Source of the DNA: RYN-230 sp963837515
GTDB lineage: Bacteria > Actinomycetota > Actinomycetes > Streptosporangiales > Streptosporangiaceae
DNA length: 64,000 bases
Direction of reading: 5' to 3'
Assembly (NCBI GenBank): GCA_963837515.1
Contig: CAWINT010000012.1
Coordinates: 186,001-250,000 of the forward strand
A program made the position numbers and the translations under genes. The stretch's first letter is position 1. Each line of letters begins with the position of its first letter. Shown piece by piece: positions 50,829 to 59,078 of the stretch. Under the pieces are notes generated by a model. That model was not told the DNA's origin. It saw only the letters and a list, made by a program, of their open reading frames with translations, and did not search any database.

Positions 50829-51347
50829 GTGGAGGTCTCGGCGGACGATGTGGAGCTGCTCCGGCTGCTCGCCCAGCTGCTCCGAGCGGTGACCCCGGAG
50901 GGTAGCGAGCGCGGTAACGGGGGATCCGCCTCGAGGAATGGTACCCAGGCGGGGGCCGTGCCGCCTGCCGTCTCCGGGTCGGAGGCGCGGGCGCTGCTGG
51001 AACTGGTGGCGGCCCGGGGCATCGCCCAGGGCGAACTGGGCGCGCTGCTGGGACTGGAGAAGAGCACGGTGAGCCGGCTGGCGGCGGGGCTGGAGCGCAA
51101 GGGGTGGATCAAACGGGGGCGGGACGAGGCGAACCAGCGGTACCGGCGGCTGTATTTGACCCCGGAGGGCAGTGCGGTCGCGGCGCGGGTGTGGCGGACC
51201 TGGCAGTCCCGGCAGGCCCGGATCCTGGCCGGTCTGTCCGCCGAGGAGCGGGCCGGGCTGGCCGCCGGGTTGCGCGGCCTGATCCGCGGCCTGGCCACCG
51301 AGGGACTGGCCACCGAGGGCCTGGCCACCGAGGGCCCGCGGCGTTAG
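50829..51347 (+). CDS. MarR-family regulator, probably leaderless and autoregulated
   Basis: 172 residues. The winged helix is ARALLELVAARGIAQGELGALLGLEKSTVSRLAAGLERKGWIKRGRDEANQRYRRLYLTPEG (read in pieces). The C-terminus ends in three LATEG units from a 15-bp repeat at 51291-51335. GTG at 50829 has no ribosome binding site but follows a -10-like box by 6 bp, suggesting a leaderless mRNA. It is divergent from the Wzm/Wzt genes and its stop overlaps the convergent membrane-protein gene by 4 bp. Confidence 0.87.
   Translation: MEVSADDVELLRLLAQLLRAVTPEGSERGNGGSASRNGTQAGAVPPAVSGSEARALLELVAARGIAQGELGALLGLEKSTVSRLAAGLERKGWIKRGRDEANQRYRRLYLTPEGSAVAARVWRTWQSRQARILAGLSAEERAGLAAGLRGLIRGLATEGLATEGLATEGPRR
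51291..51335. repeat. 15-bp tandem repeat, three copies
   Basis: Unit ctggccaccgagggc (first copy ends in a). It encodes the LATEG repeats at the C-terminus of the MarR protein. Confidence 0.88.
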
Positions 51348-53383
51348 CTGTGCCCCGGAGCCGGTGGCCGGGGCGCGCGGTCCGCGCGGGGCGGCCGCCA
51401 CCCCGCCGTAGGCTGGTAGGCCCCCACCTCGCCCACCTGGTAGGCCAGCGTGAAACCGGTGAGCCGCAGTACCCGCTCCAGCTTGAGGTAGGTGGCCGCC
51501 AGCTTGGTGTCGGTGCGCCAGAGCAGCACCCAGCCGATGTGCAGGCGCCGGGCATCGCGGCCCGCGGCGGCGAACTCGGCGGCCGTGGTCTTGTGATGAC
51601 CGCCCTGCGCGTTCAGCAGGGCGGCATAAAACGGCTGCCGCTCGATGCCGTGCACGGTGCGCGCCGGGATCCGGGAGATGAACGCGTCGGCCAGCGGGTG
51701 CCCGTCCGCTGTGGCCAGCACCAGCGACTCCGGCGGGAAGCCGTCCCCGATCACCGGCAGGCCGCCCCGGACGCCGAACGGCAGATCGACCACGACGGAG
51801 TTGGTGCGCTGGGCGGCGATGGGGCCGTCCGTTCTGGGCATGGCGGTAGGCATGGTGCCGATGCCGGGGTTCCCGGACCAGCCGGCTTCCAGCGCGGCCA
51901 GCACCAGGACCGGGTACAGGACCGGCCGGCCGCGACGGCGCAGCCACTCCACCGCCGCCCCGGCCAGCAGCGCGGCGGGCAGCAGCCCCAGTTCGGTGAA
52001 CCGGTTGGCCTCGCGGAAGGTGGACAGCCCCGGTATCCGGACGAACCAGGTGAACGGCATGATCACCGACTCGGGGACGTTGTGGACCACTTCCGCGGCC
52101 GGCACGTAGCGGTGGTCACCGATCCACAACGCCGACCCCAGCGACAGCGCCGCGCAGAGGGCCCAGCCAGCGGCCAGCCACCGGGCGTACCGGCGCCGCC
52201 AGGCCATGATCAGGCCCAGCAGCGCCAGCGCCGTCACCGTCACGCCGAAGGTTACGATGACCATGCTGTGCGGGCCGTGGTAGTAGTAGCGGCTGACCAT
52301 CGTCAGGCCATACCGGCCCACCTCGGGGGAAGGTGCGAACAGCTGGCCCAGGGCGGCGCCGGAATTCACATAGTCGACGTCCAGCAGCCCGGCCCGGGCC
52401 GGGGGGAACTTGTCCGCGCTCGCTTGCTGGAGCATCGGGATGAGCTGCGGAAGGGTGAGCACGACTGTGGTGCCGGCGGCGAGCGCCGCGGCGCCCAGCC
52501 GGGCCGGCGACGGGTAGCGGGCCAGCCATGGCACCAGCACGACGACGGTGACGATGCCCGTCAGGACGGCGGATTCCTGGTCGGTGAGCACGGCGGCGCC
52601 GAGCACCACCCCCAGCCAGATGGCCTGGATCCAGCGGCCGCCCCGGCGCAGCGTCGTCGCGGCCTCCGCGGCCAGCGGCAGGAACAGCGCCCCGAGCGCC
52701 AGGTTGATCTCGTAGTAGCTGCGCCAGGCCAGGATGGCTGACAGGCCGAAGAACGCGCCAGCCGCGATGGCGCCCGGCTGGGTGGGCAGCCAGAGCCGGG
52801 CCGCCCGGTACATCACGTAGCACAACAGCCCGGGACAGGCGATGGAGAGCAGGTTGTAGCTGGCGCTCGGGCCGAAGGCCAGCGTCACCGGGGCCAGCAG
52901 CGTCCCCGGCAGCGGCATCAGGGTGTGGAAACCGAGGTCCGATCCCAGCGGAGCGGCCAGGTAGCGAGTCGTCCATGGGCTGGACCAGTGCGACAGCTGG
53001 CGGGCGACCCACCAGAAATCCCACACGTACCCGCCGGCGTCCCGGGTGGCCGGCAGCTGTCCGGCGAGGTAGGTGACCCGCGGCCAGGTGACCGCCACCC
53101 CCCCGGCCAGGTAGCCGGCCAGCAGGATCAGGTGCGCCGCCCAGCCGCGCCGGGCCAGCCATCCGGTCTGCGGTGCCGGGCCGGCCACCTCGCCACCGGC
53201 GCCCGGTGAGTGACCCGGTGAGCGGCCCGGTGAGTCCTGGCCCGGGCCGGTGCGACTGGGCCCTGGACCTGGCCCCGGGAGGAAGTCCTTCCCGGGGACC
53301 GCCACCTCGCCCACGCTCATGGCCCGGCTGGCGACCATATTGAGGACTGGCCGCCCTGGCGGGTCCTGGTCCGCGTCGCTCAT
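51344..53383 (-). CDS. Large polytopic membrane protein, probable GT-C-type glycosyltransferase (paralogue 1)
   Basis: About 679 residues. A Pro/Gly/Ser-rich cytoplasmic N-terminus is followed by about ten to twelve membrane helices and a C-terminal soluble domain of about 150 residues (NSVVVDLPFGVRGGLPVIGDGF, RRLHIGWVLLW). The first loop contains RDAGGYVWDFWWVARQLSHWSSPWTTRYLAAPLG, in the place where GT-C enzymes carry their acidic catalytic loop. Closely similar along its length to the gene at 53734-55782, so a tandem duplication. ATG at 53383 (MSDADQDPP) has GGGGTGA upstream. Confidence 0.78.
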   Translation of the reverse strand: MSDADQDPPGRPVLNMVASRAMSVGEVAVPGKDFLPGPGPGPSRTGPGQDSPGRSPGHSPGAGGEVAGPAPQTGWLARRGWAAHLILLAGYLAGGVAVTWPRVTYLAGQLPATRDAGGYVWDFWWVARQLSHWSSPWTTRYLAAPLGSDLGFHTLMPLPGTLLAPVTLAFGPSASYNLLSIACPGLLCYVMYRAARLWLPTQPGAIAAGAFFGLSAILAWRSYYEINLALGALFLPLAAEAATTLRRGGRWIQAIWLGVVLGAAVLTDQESAVLTGIVTVVVLVPWLARYPSPARLGAAALAAGTTVVLTLPQLIPMLQQASADKFPPARAGLLDVDYVNSGAALGQLFAPSPEVGRYGLTMVSRYYYHGPHSMVIVTFGVTVTALALLGLIMAWRRRYARWLAAGWALCAALSLGSALWIGDHRYVPAAEVVHNVPESVIMPFTWFVRIPGLSTFREANRFTELGLLPAALLAGAAVEWLRRRGRPVLYPVLVLAALEAGWSGNPGIGTMPTAMPRTDGPIAAQRTNSVVVDLPFGVRGGLPVIGDGFPPESLVLATADGHPLADAFISRIPARTVHGIERQPFYAALLNAQGGHHKTTAAEFAAAGRDARRLHIGWVLLWRTDTKLAATYLKLERVLRLTGFTLAYQVGEVGAYQPTAGWRPPRADRAPRPPAPGHS

Positions 53384-53733
53384 CGTCACCCCGATCTGAT
53401 CCACCACGCAGCCGCGCCGCCGCTTATCGGGGAGCCGCGCCGCCGTTTACCGCAGCCATGTGGCTGGTGAGTTATATATTCATGCTGCCCTGGCCGCGGG
53501 CGCGCTCTTACTTTACAAATATAGGAGCGGGGCCTAATGAATCGGTAACTTGATGCTCAAGTATAAAGAAATATTCAAACAATCGTGAGAAAATGCCGCT
53601 CAACGCAAGATAAATGTAATAAATTGCCAAATCGTGGCGACCCGGGCGCCTGCCGGATCAGGTCCGGCTGCCGTGCCGCCTGCCCCCGGCCGCCGTGCCG
53701 CCTGCCTCCCCAGCAGACCCGCTCTAGGCGGAA
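53384..53733. other. Intergenic region with an A/T-rich island
   Basis: Between the two tandem membrane-protein genes. Positions about 53468-53640 are strikingly A/T-rich for this genome (segments such as gttatatattcatg, tttacaaatatagg, gtataaagaaatattc, ataaatgtaataaatt). No credible ORF or RNA is seen. It most likely contains the promoter of the gene at 51344-53383 and could attract an AT-binding nucleoid protein such as Lsr2. Confidence 0.6.
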
Positions 53734-55782
53734 TCAGCGCGGCGCGGGCCGGTACACCGACACCCCGTCCGCGCGGTAGCTGAACCGGAAGCCGGTCTGT
53801 GTGAGATAGGACACCACCGCCGGGTTGGAATACCAGGTGAGAACCCAGCCGATATGCAACCGTGCCGCGTCCCGGCGGGCCGCGGCAAGCTCCGCCGCGG
53901 TGACCGGGGTGTAGGACCCGGGAAGTGCATGGAACAGCGGCAAGCGGCGGGACAGCGACCATGCGGGGGCATTCAGCGCGGGTGGCGTGTAATGCTGCAC
54001 ATGGATTAGCCAGGAGTAGAACGCGTGCCGTTTTATCGCGGTGATCGTGGGCTGCGGGAGCCGCGAGACGTACGCGATGGCCCGCGGGTGACCGTCCGCG
54101 GTGGCCAGCACCAGGGCCTCGGCTGCGAACCTGCCGCCGTAGTCGGGGATCCCGCCGCGCAGCCCGTAGGGCACGTCCACCACCACGGATCGTGTGTGGT
54201 CGGCCGCGACTGGGCCGTCCAGCCGGGGCAGCGCCGTGGGCATCTCACCCACCTTCGGGTTCCCGGAGTAGCCCAGTTCCAGCACCCCGAGCGCGGCCAC
54301 CACGGCGATCAGCGGCTTCGCGTGATACCGCATCCAGTCCACCGCCGCTCCGGCCAACAGGGCGGCGGGCACCAGGCCCAGGATCGCCCACCGGTCGGCT
54401 TCGCGGAACGAGTCGAGCACGGGGATCCGCATGAACCACGTGTACGGCAGCACCGGGGAAACCTCGACCCCGTGCCACCACTGCCCGAACGGGATGTTCT
54501 GGTGCTTGCCGATCCACAGCGTGGCACCGAAGGCGAGCGCTGCGCAGCCCAGCCAGAGCAGTGCCAGCCACCGGGCGCTGCGCCGCCGCCATGCGACGAT
54601 CACGCCCAGGAGGCTCAGCGCGGTCAGCGTCACCCCGAACATCGGCAACTGCTCGTTGTCCCGGCTGTGCAGGAACGGCGAGGCCAGGATGGTGAGCCCG
54701 AAGTCAGCGACGCGGGGTGTCGGGGCGAACATCCCCGGCAGCCCGATGCCGTAGAGCTTGGCGGTCACCGCGAGCAGCTGGTCGTTGATCGCCAGGCCGC
54801 CGCGAACCTGTTCCTGCGCCATTGCGATGAGCTGCGGGCTGGCCACCACCGCCGTGACCACGGCGGCCAGCGCCACGGCGCCGAGCCGTGCCGCCGTGGG
54901 ATGGCGCAGCAGCCAGGGCAGCAGCACCACGATGGTGAGAATGGCCGCCAGAACGGCCGATTCGGTGTCGGTAAGGACGGCGGCGCCCAGGCCGGCGCCC
55001 AGGGCCGCTGCCCGCCATGGCCCGGGGTCACGGCGCAGCCGTACGGCCAGTTCGAGGGTGATCGGCAAGAACACGGCGCCGATCGCGATGTTCAGGTGGT
55101 ACCAGTCCTCCTGGGCCAGCATGGCGGACAAGCCGAAAAACGCGCCCGCCGCGATCGCCCCGGTCTGCGAGGGCAGCCATAGCCGGGCGGCCCGGTACAT
55201 GGCGTAACACAGCAGGCCGGGGACCAGCGTGACGAGCAGGTTGTAGGCAGCGCTCGGACCGAAGACCAGGGTGACCGGGGTCATGATCAGCCCCGGGAGC
55301 GGCATCAGCGCGTGGAATCCTAGAGAAACCCCGGCGGGTGCGGCCATGTGCTCAGTGAAGAACGGATTTCCCAGGTGGCTGACCTGACGGGCCAGCCACC
55401 AGAACCCCCAGACGTATGAGGCGGAGTCGCGCGAGGAAGGCAGCCGCCCGGCCAGGTAGCTGGCCCGCGGCCAGGTCACAGCCACGCCCGCGGCCAGGTA
55501 GCAGGTCAGCAGCAGCGTGTGACCTGCCACCGGGTGGGCCGCCAGCCAGCTGGTGCCCCGGGGCCGCGCGGTCCGGGCCCCGCCGTCTGCCGCCGGCTTC
55601 CCGTCTGCCGCCGGCTTCCCGTCTGCCGCCGGCTTCCCGTCTGCCGCCGGCTGGCGGGCCAGCCCACTGGGCCGGTCCGGTCCGCCCCGGGTCCCGGGGC
55701 CGTCCGGGGATGACGTGGCTGCCGCCGGCCGCCCCCGGCCCTCGGTCAGCGGGACGCGCGGGTCGCGACCCGCTGAATTCAT
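53734..55782 (-). CDS. Large polytopic membrane protein, probable GT-C-type glycosyltransferase (paralogue 2)
   Basis: 682 residues with the same architecture as its neighbour: a low-complexity N-terminus (four GKPAAD units from an 18-bp repeat), about twelve helices beginning LLLTCYLAAGVAVTWPRASYLAGRLPSSRDSASYVWGFWWLARQV (read in pieces), and a C-terminal soluble domain (SVVVDVPYGLRGGIPDYGGRF, RLHIGWVLTWYSNP). ATG at 55782 has GGGGTGA 6 bp upstream. Function inferred only from topology: transfer or handling of lipid-linked sugars at the outer face of the membrane. Confidence 0.78.
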   Translation of the reverse strand: MNSAGRDPRVPLTEGRGRPAAATSSPDGPGTRGGPDRPSGLARQPAADGKPAADGKPAADGKPAADGGARTARPRGTSWLAAHPVAGHTLLLTCYLAAGVAVTWPRASYLAGRLPSSRDSASYVWGFWWLARQVSHLGNPFFTEHMAAPAGVSLGFHALMPLPGLIMTPVTLVFGPSAAYNLLVTLVPGLLCYAMYRAARLWLPSQTGAIAAGAFFGLSAMLAQEDWYHLNIAIGAVFLPITLELAVRLRRDPGPWRAAALGAGLGAAVLTDTESAVLAAILTIVVLLPWLLRHPTAARLGAVALAAVVTAVVASPQLIAMAQEQVRGGLAINDQLLAVTAKLYGIGLPGMFAPTPRVADFGLTILASPFLHSRDNEQLPMFGVTLTALSLLGVIVAWRRRSARWLALLWLGCAALAFGATLWIGKHQNIPFGQWWHGVEVSPVLPYTWFMRIPVLDSFREADRWAILGLVPAALLAGAAVDWMRYHAKPLIAVVAALGVLELGYSGNPKVGEMPTALPRLDGPVAADHTRSVVVDVPYGLRGGIPDYGGRFAAEALVLATADGHPRAIAYVSRLPQPTITAIKRHAFYSWLIHVQHYTPPALNAPAWSLSRRLPLFHALPGSYTPVTAAELAAARRDAARLHIGWVLTWYSNPAVVSYLTQTGFRFSYRADGVSVYRPAPR
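55585..55656. repeat. 18-bp tandem repeat, four copies
   Basis: Unit gtctgccgccggcttccc; three perfect copies (55585-55638) and one variant to 55656. It encodes GKPAAD units near the N-terminus of the membrane protein on the minus strand. Confidence 0.92.
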
Positions 55783-55835
55783 CAGTTCACCCCGTCCAGC
55801 GTGCGGCGGACCATCCGCCGCGGCGAAAAGGCGGC

Positions 55836-55973
55836 GTGCGGGCCACCGCCATCCGGTCAGCGGTCCCCGCAACGCTCCTCATGCTAGTGGCCGTGCTGGT
55901 GGCCGCGGCGGTGTTCTGGACGGGGTGTGACCGCCGGCGGCTGGACCGCTCCTGGTGCCGTCGGCGTCCGTGA
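55836..55973 (+). CDS. Possible small single-span membrane peptide
   Basis: 45 codons from GTG 55836 with AAGGCGG just upstream. The sequence has one hydrophobic helix (LLMLVAVLVAAAVFW) followed by an Arg-rich tail. No family is recognised, and the ORF could be chance in GC-rich DNA. It is the only candidate in the 355-bp gap between 55783 and 56137. Confidence 0.3.
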   Translation: MRATAIRSAVPATLLMLVAVLVAAAVFWTGCDRRRLDRSWCRRRP

Positions 55974-56137
55974 CCTGCGGCGGGGTGCTGCCAACCGGCT
56001 CACCGTGTGATCGCGGAGTTGCGTACGGTGCGCGTGGGACCGGACCGGTTTCCCGGTGGCCCGGGCCGGGCATCCCGGACCAGACAACAGGTCCCGACAA
56101 CGCGTGCGAGCAGCCACCGGGGGGGCGGCGTAAGGAG

Positions 56138-56590
56138 GTGAGGACGGCGAGCGTGGTGCTGCTTCCCTGCGTGCCGTCGAGCGTTGCTGTCGCCCGGAGC
56201 CGGATCAGCGCGGAGCTGCAGGGCGCCGGCCTGTTCGCGGCCACGGTCGCGGATGCGGCGCTGGTGCTGAGCGAGTTGCTCAGCAACGCGATCCTGCACG
56301 CCCACCCGCTGCCTGGGGCACGGGTCCGCGCGGGCTGGGTGCTCAGCCCGGCGACGTTGGAGGTGCTCGTCAGCGACGGGGGCAGTGCGACCCGGCCGCA
56401 GGCGGGCCGCCCGTCCCTGTCCGCGCTGGGCGGGCGCGGCCTGTCCATCGTGGAGCATCTGTGCTCCAGCTGGGGGGTGCGCGCCGACGATGGCGGCACC
56501 ACGGTGTGGGCGGTGCTGCCCGCCCCCCGGCCGGGCGACGCGGCCGTCGCGGCGGGCGCGGTCCGGGGCACCTCAGGTGATCATTCCTAA
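56138..56590 (+). CDS. RsbW-like ATP-binding (HATPase) regulator
   Basis: About 150 residues. GHKL ATPase marks: N box LVLSELLSNAILHAHPL, G1 box LVSDGGSATRP and G2 box GGRGLSIVEHLCSSWGV. Stand-alone proteins of this type in actinobacteria act as anti-sigma or anti-anti-sigma serine kinases. A STAS-domain protein, the usual partner class, is encoded at 58731-59078. The GTG at 56138 overlaps its AAGGAGG, so translation may really begin at GTG 56153 or 56156. Confidence 0.83.
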   Translation: MRTASVVLLPCVPSSVAVARSRISAELQGAGLFAATVADAALVLSELLSNAILHAHPLPGARVRAGWVLSPATLEVLVSDGGSATRPQAGRPSLSALGGRGLSIVEHLCSSWGVRADDGGTTVWAVLPAPRPGDAAVAAGAVRGTSGDHS

Positions 56591-56676
56591 AGGATGCGTA
56601 ATCAGCATTCGAAGCGGTGATAACTCTCCTGAGGGGTCGGCCGTGTGCGGGGGCGCGGAACGTGGCGGGGGGAATC

Positions 56677-58008
56677 GTGAGGCACGCCCATGGTGTGGAC
56701 AGTGAGGTCGGCCGCTTGCGGACGGTCCTCGTCCACCGTCCGGGAGCAGAGCTGAAGCGGATGTCCCCGCGCAGCCAGGACCGGCTGCTGTTTCACCGGG
56801 TGCCCTGGCTGGACCGGGCTCAGGACGAACACGACCTGCTCACGCAGGTGCTGCGGGACCACGGCGTGGAAGTGCTGTATCTGACCGAACTGCTGCAGGA
56901 CGCTCTCGAGTACGCCGGCGCCCGGGATGCCGCGATCGACTCGGCCCTGGCTGGCCCGCGGCTCGGCCAGGAACTGCGGGCCGTGGTCCGTGCGCACCTG
57001 GAAGCGATGGAGTCCGAGGTGCTGGCCCAGGTGCTGATCGCCGGGGTCACCCCGGGCGAGCTGCCGGGCGGCCGCGGAGTCGTCTACGAACTGCTGGACC
57101 GGCACGATTTCGTCGTTGACCCGCTGCCCAATCTGGTCTTCACCCGCGATTCCAGCGTGTGGATCGGGGACCGGGTGGCGGTGGCCAGCCTGGCGCCCGG
57201 CCGGGGCCGCGAAGCCGCGCTGCTGGGCGTGCTGTACCGGCACCATCCGCGGTTCGCCGGGACCACCGTGCTCTACGGGCCGCATCAGGAGCCTCTCTGC
57301 GGCGGCGACCTCGTGCTGCTCGCACCGGGGGTGGTGGCGGCGGGGGTGACCGGGCAGACCGCCCCCGCCGCGGTCGAACGGCTGGCCCGGCAGGTGCTCG
57401 GCTACGGGCTGGCGCACAGCGTGCTCGCCGTGCCGTTGTGCCGCGCGGAGGTGACGCAGCTGGACACGGTGTGCACCGTGGTGGCGCCGGGAACTGTCAT
57501 GATGCCCCCGGCCCTGGCATACACGCTCACCGCGCACATCATCACCGCCCGGGGAGAGGAGCTGCGGGTGTCCCGGCCCCAGCCGTTCCTGGCGGCCGCG
57601 GCGCAGGTCATCGGGGCGGACCGGCTGGCCGTGATCGACACCGGGCTGGACCCGCTGGGTGGCAGCCGCGGTCGCTGGGATGACGGCGGCAACGCGCTGT
57701 CCCTCGGGCGCGGTGTGGTGCTGTGCGATGAGCGGAGCACCGAGACCAACGCCCGGCTGGCCGCGGCCGGAATCGAGGTGATCCCGGTGCCGTGCGGCGA
57801 GCTGGGCAGCGGACGAGGGGGCCCCCGCGGGATGTCGTGTGCCGTGATCCGGGATCCGGCCGCTGGCCCCCCGGGCGATCAGGCCAACCTGGCCGGCGGC
57901 GGCGAGGCGGCCAGCAGCGAGCTGGCCCCGCTGCCACGGACCGCCCCGGCCAGCAGCAACCCGCGCGGCCTGCGGGTCCACCCGGAGCCGCTGGCTCCGG
58001 TCCGGTAG
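56677..58008 (+). CDS. Arginine deiminase-family protein with changed catalytic residues
   Basis: 443 residues with the arginine deiminase fold: DSEVGRLRTVLVHRPGAELKR at the start, FVVDPLPNLVFTRDSSVWIG, and PRGMSCAV near the end. Counting from GTG 56677 (GGGGGGAATC upstream), the conserved Asp of FTRD is residue 158 and the catalytic Cys is 388. However, the Glu of the usual EGGD is Cys208 (LCGGDLVLL) and the catalytic His of the usual HLD is Gln261 (TQLDTV); Asp263 is kept. These two changes are expected to cripple normal deimination, so the protein may act on another substrate or only bind. A Pro/Ala/Gly-rich tail of about 50 residues follows the core. Confidence 0.82.
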   Translation: MRHAHGVDSEVGRLRTVLVHRPGAELKRMSPRSQDRLLFHRVPWLDRAQDEHDLLTQVLRDHGVEVLYLTELLQDALEYAGARDAAIDSALAGPRLGQELRAVVRAHLEAMESEVLAQVLIAGVTPGELPGGRGVVYELLDRHDFVVDPLPNLVFTRDSSVWIGDRVAVASLAPGRGREAALLGVLYRHHPRFAGTTVLYGPHQEPLCGGDLVLLAPGVVAAGVTGQTAPAAVERLARQVLGYGLAHSVLAVPLCRAEVTQLDTVCTVVAPGTVMMPPALAYTLTAHIITARGEELRVSRPQPFLAAAAQVIGADRLAVIDTGLDPLGGSRGRWDDGGNALSLGRGVVLCDERSTETNARLAAAGIEVIPVPCGELGSGRGGPRGMSCAVIRDPAAGPPGDQANLAGGGEAASSELAPLPRTAPASSNPRGLRVHPEPLAPVR

Positions 58009-58012
58009 CCGG

Positions 58013-58594
58013 TCAGGACGCCAGATCCGGCCGGTCCACGACCTCGGCCAGGATGCTGAACGTGGGGCAGGGCCAGCGCCACATGCAGCTGCGGCAGCGG
58101 CGGATCGGGCTGGACGGATCCGTGGTGATGCCCCCCGCGTCGAGCGGCTGGTGCAGGTCAACCAGTCTCGTGGTCAGCTCGGTGAAGCGCAGGATCTGCT
58201 CCCGTGCCTCGCCGAGGAAGGCAAGGTCGGCCGCCGTCATCCGGGCGGTCAGGGGCACCACACCGTCCCGGTTGAGCAGCCGCCGGTAGTGCCGGCTGCT
58301 CTCCAGCCAGGACGAGGCGGCAGCGGCCCGGGTGCGCAGCCCGTCCATGTCGTCACGGATCCGGTCCCGCTGCCGGTCGCCGTCGGGCAGCCAGCCCGGC
58401 TCCGGGCCAGGCAGCCCCGGCGGGGGGCTGACCGGAGCCGCCGCGACCGCCGGCAGGAAGTCCGCCGCCAGGGGGGCGGCCAGCGGCATGTCCGCCGGCG
58501 GGGCGGACGCCGTGACCGGGGCGGGCCCCTCCAGGCCGGCTAGCGGCCGCAGTCTCGCTGGCTGGGGTTCTGGCTGCTCGGGCAGGGGATGCAT
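58013..58594 (-). CDS. Hypothetical protein with Pro/Ala-rich N-terminus and CxxC-type tail
   Basis: 193 residues. The first 90 are Pro/Ala/Leu-rich. A helical middle (RDRIRDDMDGLRTRAAAASSWLESSRHYRRLLN, LGEAREQILRFTELTTRLVDLH) leads to a C-terminal RRCRSCMWRWPCPTF motif that could bind a metal. Such C-x-x-C...WPCPT tails recur in unnamed actinobacterial proteins. The frame extends to 58783, but ATG 58594 avoids overlap with the divergent STAS gene. Function unknown. Confidence 0.6.
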   Translation of the reverse strand: MHPLPEQPEPQPARLRPLAGLEGPAPVTASAPPADMPLAAPLAADFLPAVAAAPVSPPPGLPGPEPGWLPDGDRQRDRIRDDMDGLRTRAAAASSWLESSRHYRRLLNRDGVVPLTARMTAADLAFLGEAREQILRFTELTTRLVDLHQPLDAGGITTDPSSPIRRCRSCMWRWPCPTFSILAEVVDRPDLAS

Positions 58595-58730
58595 GCCGGG
58601 CTCCGCCTCGCTGGGTACCTGGGGCTGGGTACGTGCCTCACCAGCTTGACGCAGAAACGCGCGATCCGCCCACGATTTCGCCCGGCCGGAGCGGTGGGCA
58701 TCTGGTCGTGGCGCATGGCGGGACGGTAAG

Positions 58731-59078
58731 GTGCCGCTCGTGGAGCTCAAGGTTTCCAGCCGCGCCGAGGGTGATCGTGTCATCGTGGCCCTGTCTGGCG
58801 AGATCGACCTTTACACCGCTCCCCGGCTGCAGAGCCAGCTGGCTGCCGCGCTCGACACCGAGCACGCGGTCCGGCTCGTCGTTGACATGTCCGGGGTTGA
58901 TTTCTGCGATTCCACCGGCATGAATGTGCTGCTGAGCGCGCAGCGCATGGCCCGTGAGCACGGCGGCAACATCGAGCTCAGCGCCCCGCGGCCCGCGGTC
59001 CGCAAGGTACTCCAGGTGACCGGGCTCGAGTCGGTCTTCACCGTGATCGAGGACTCCGCCACCGTTCCTGGCCAGTGA
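58731..59078 (+). CDS. STAS-domain anti-sigma factor antagonist
   Basis: 115 residues, SpoIIAA/RsbV type. VIVALSGEIDLYTAPRL and VDFCDSTGMNVLL, the latter with the phosphorylatable Ser of the DST motif. It would bind an RsbW-like kinase, possibly the one at 56138-56590, and release a sigma factor when unphosphorylated. The stop overlaps the GTG of the glycosyltransferase gene (GTGA), so the two are translationally coupled. GTG 58740 is an alternative start. Confidence 0.9.
   Translation: MPLVELKVSSRAEGDRVIVALSGEIDLYTAPRLQSQLAAALDTEHAVRLVVDMSGVDFCDSTGMNVLLSAQRMAREHGGNIELSAPRPAVRKVLQVTGLESVFTVIEDSATVPGQ

Noticed and set aside
53585..53779. Small ORF inside the A/T-rich island
   Set aside because: No ribosome binding site, no domain, Cys/Arg/Pro-rich random-looking product that runs into the end of the membrane-protein gene.
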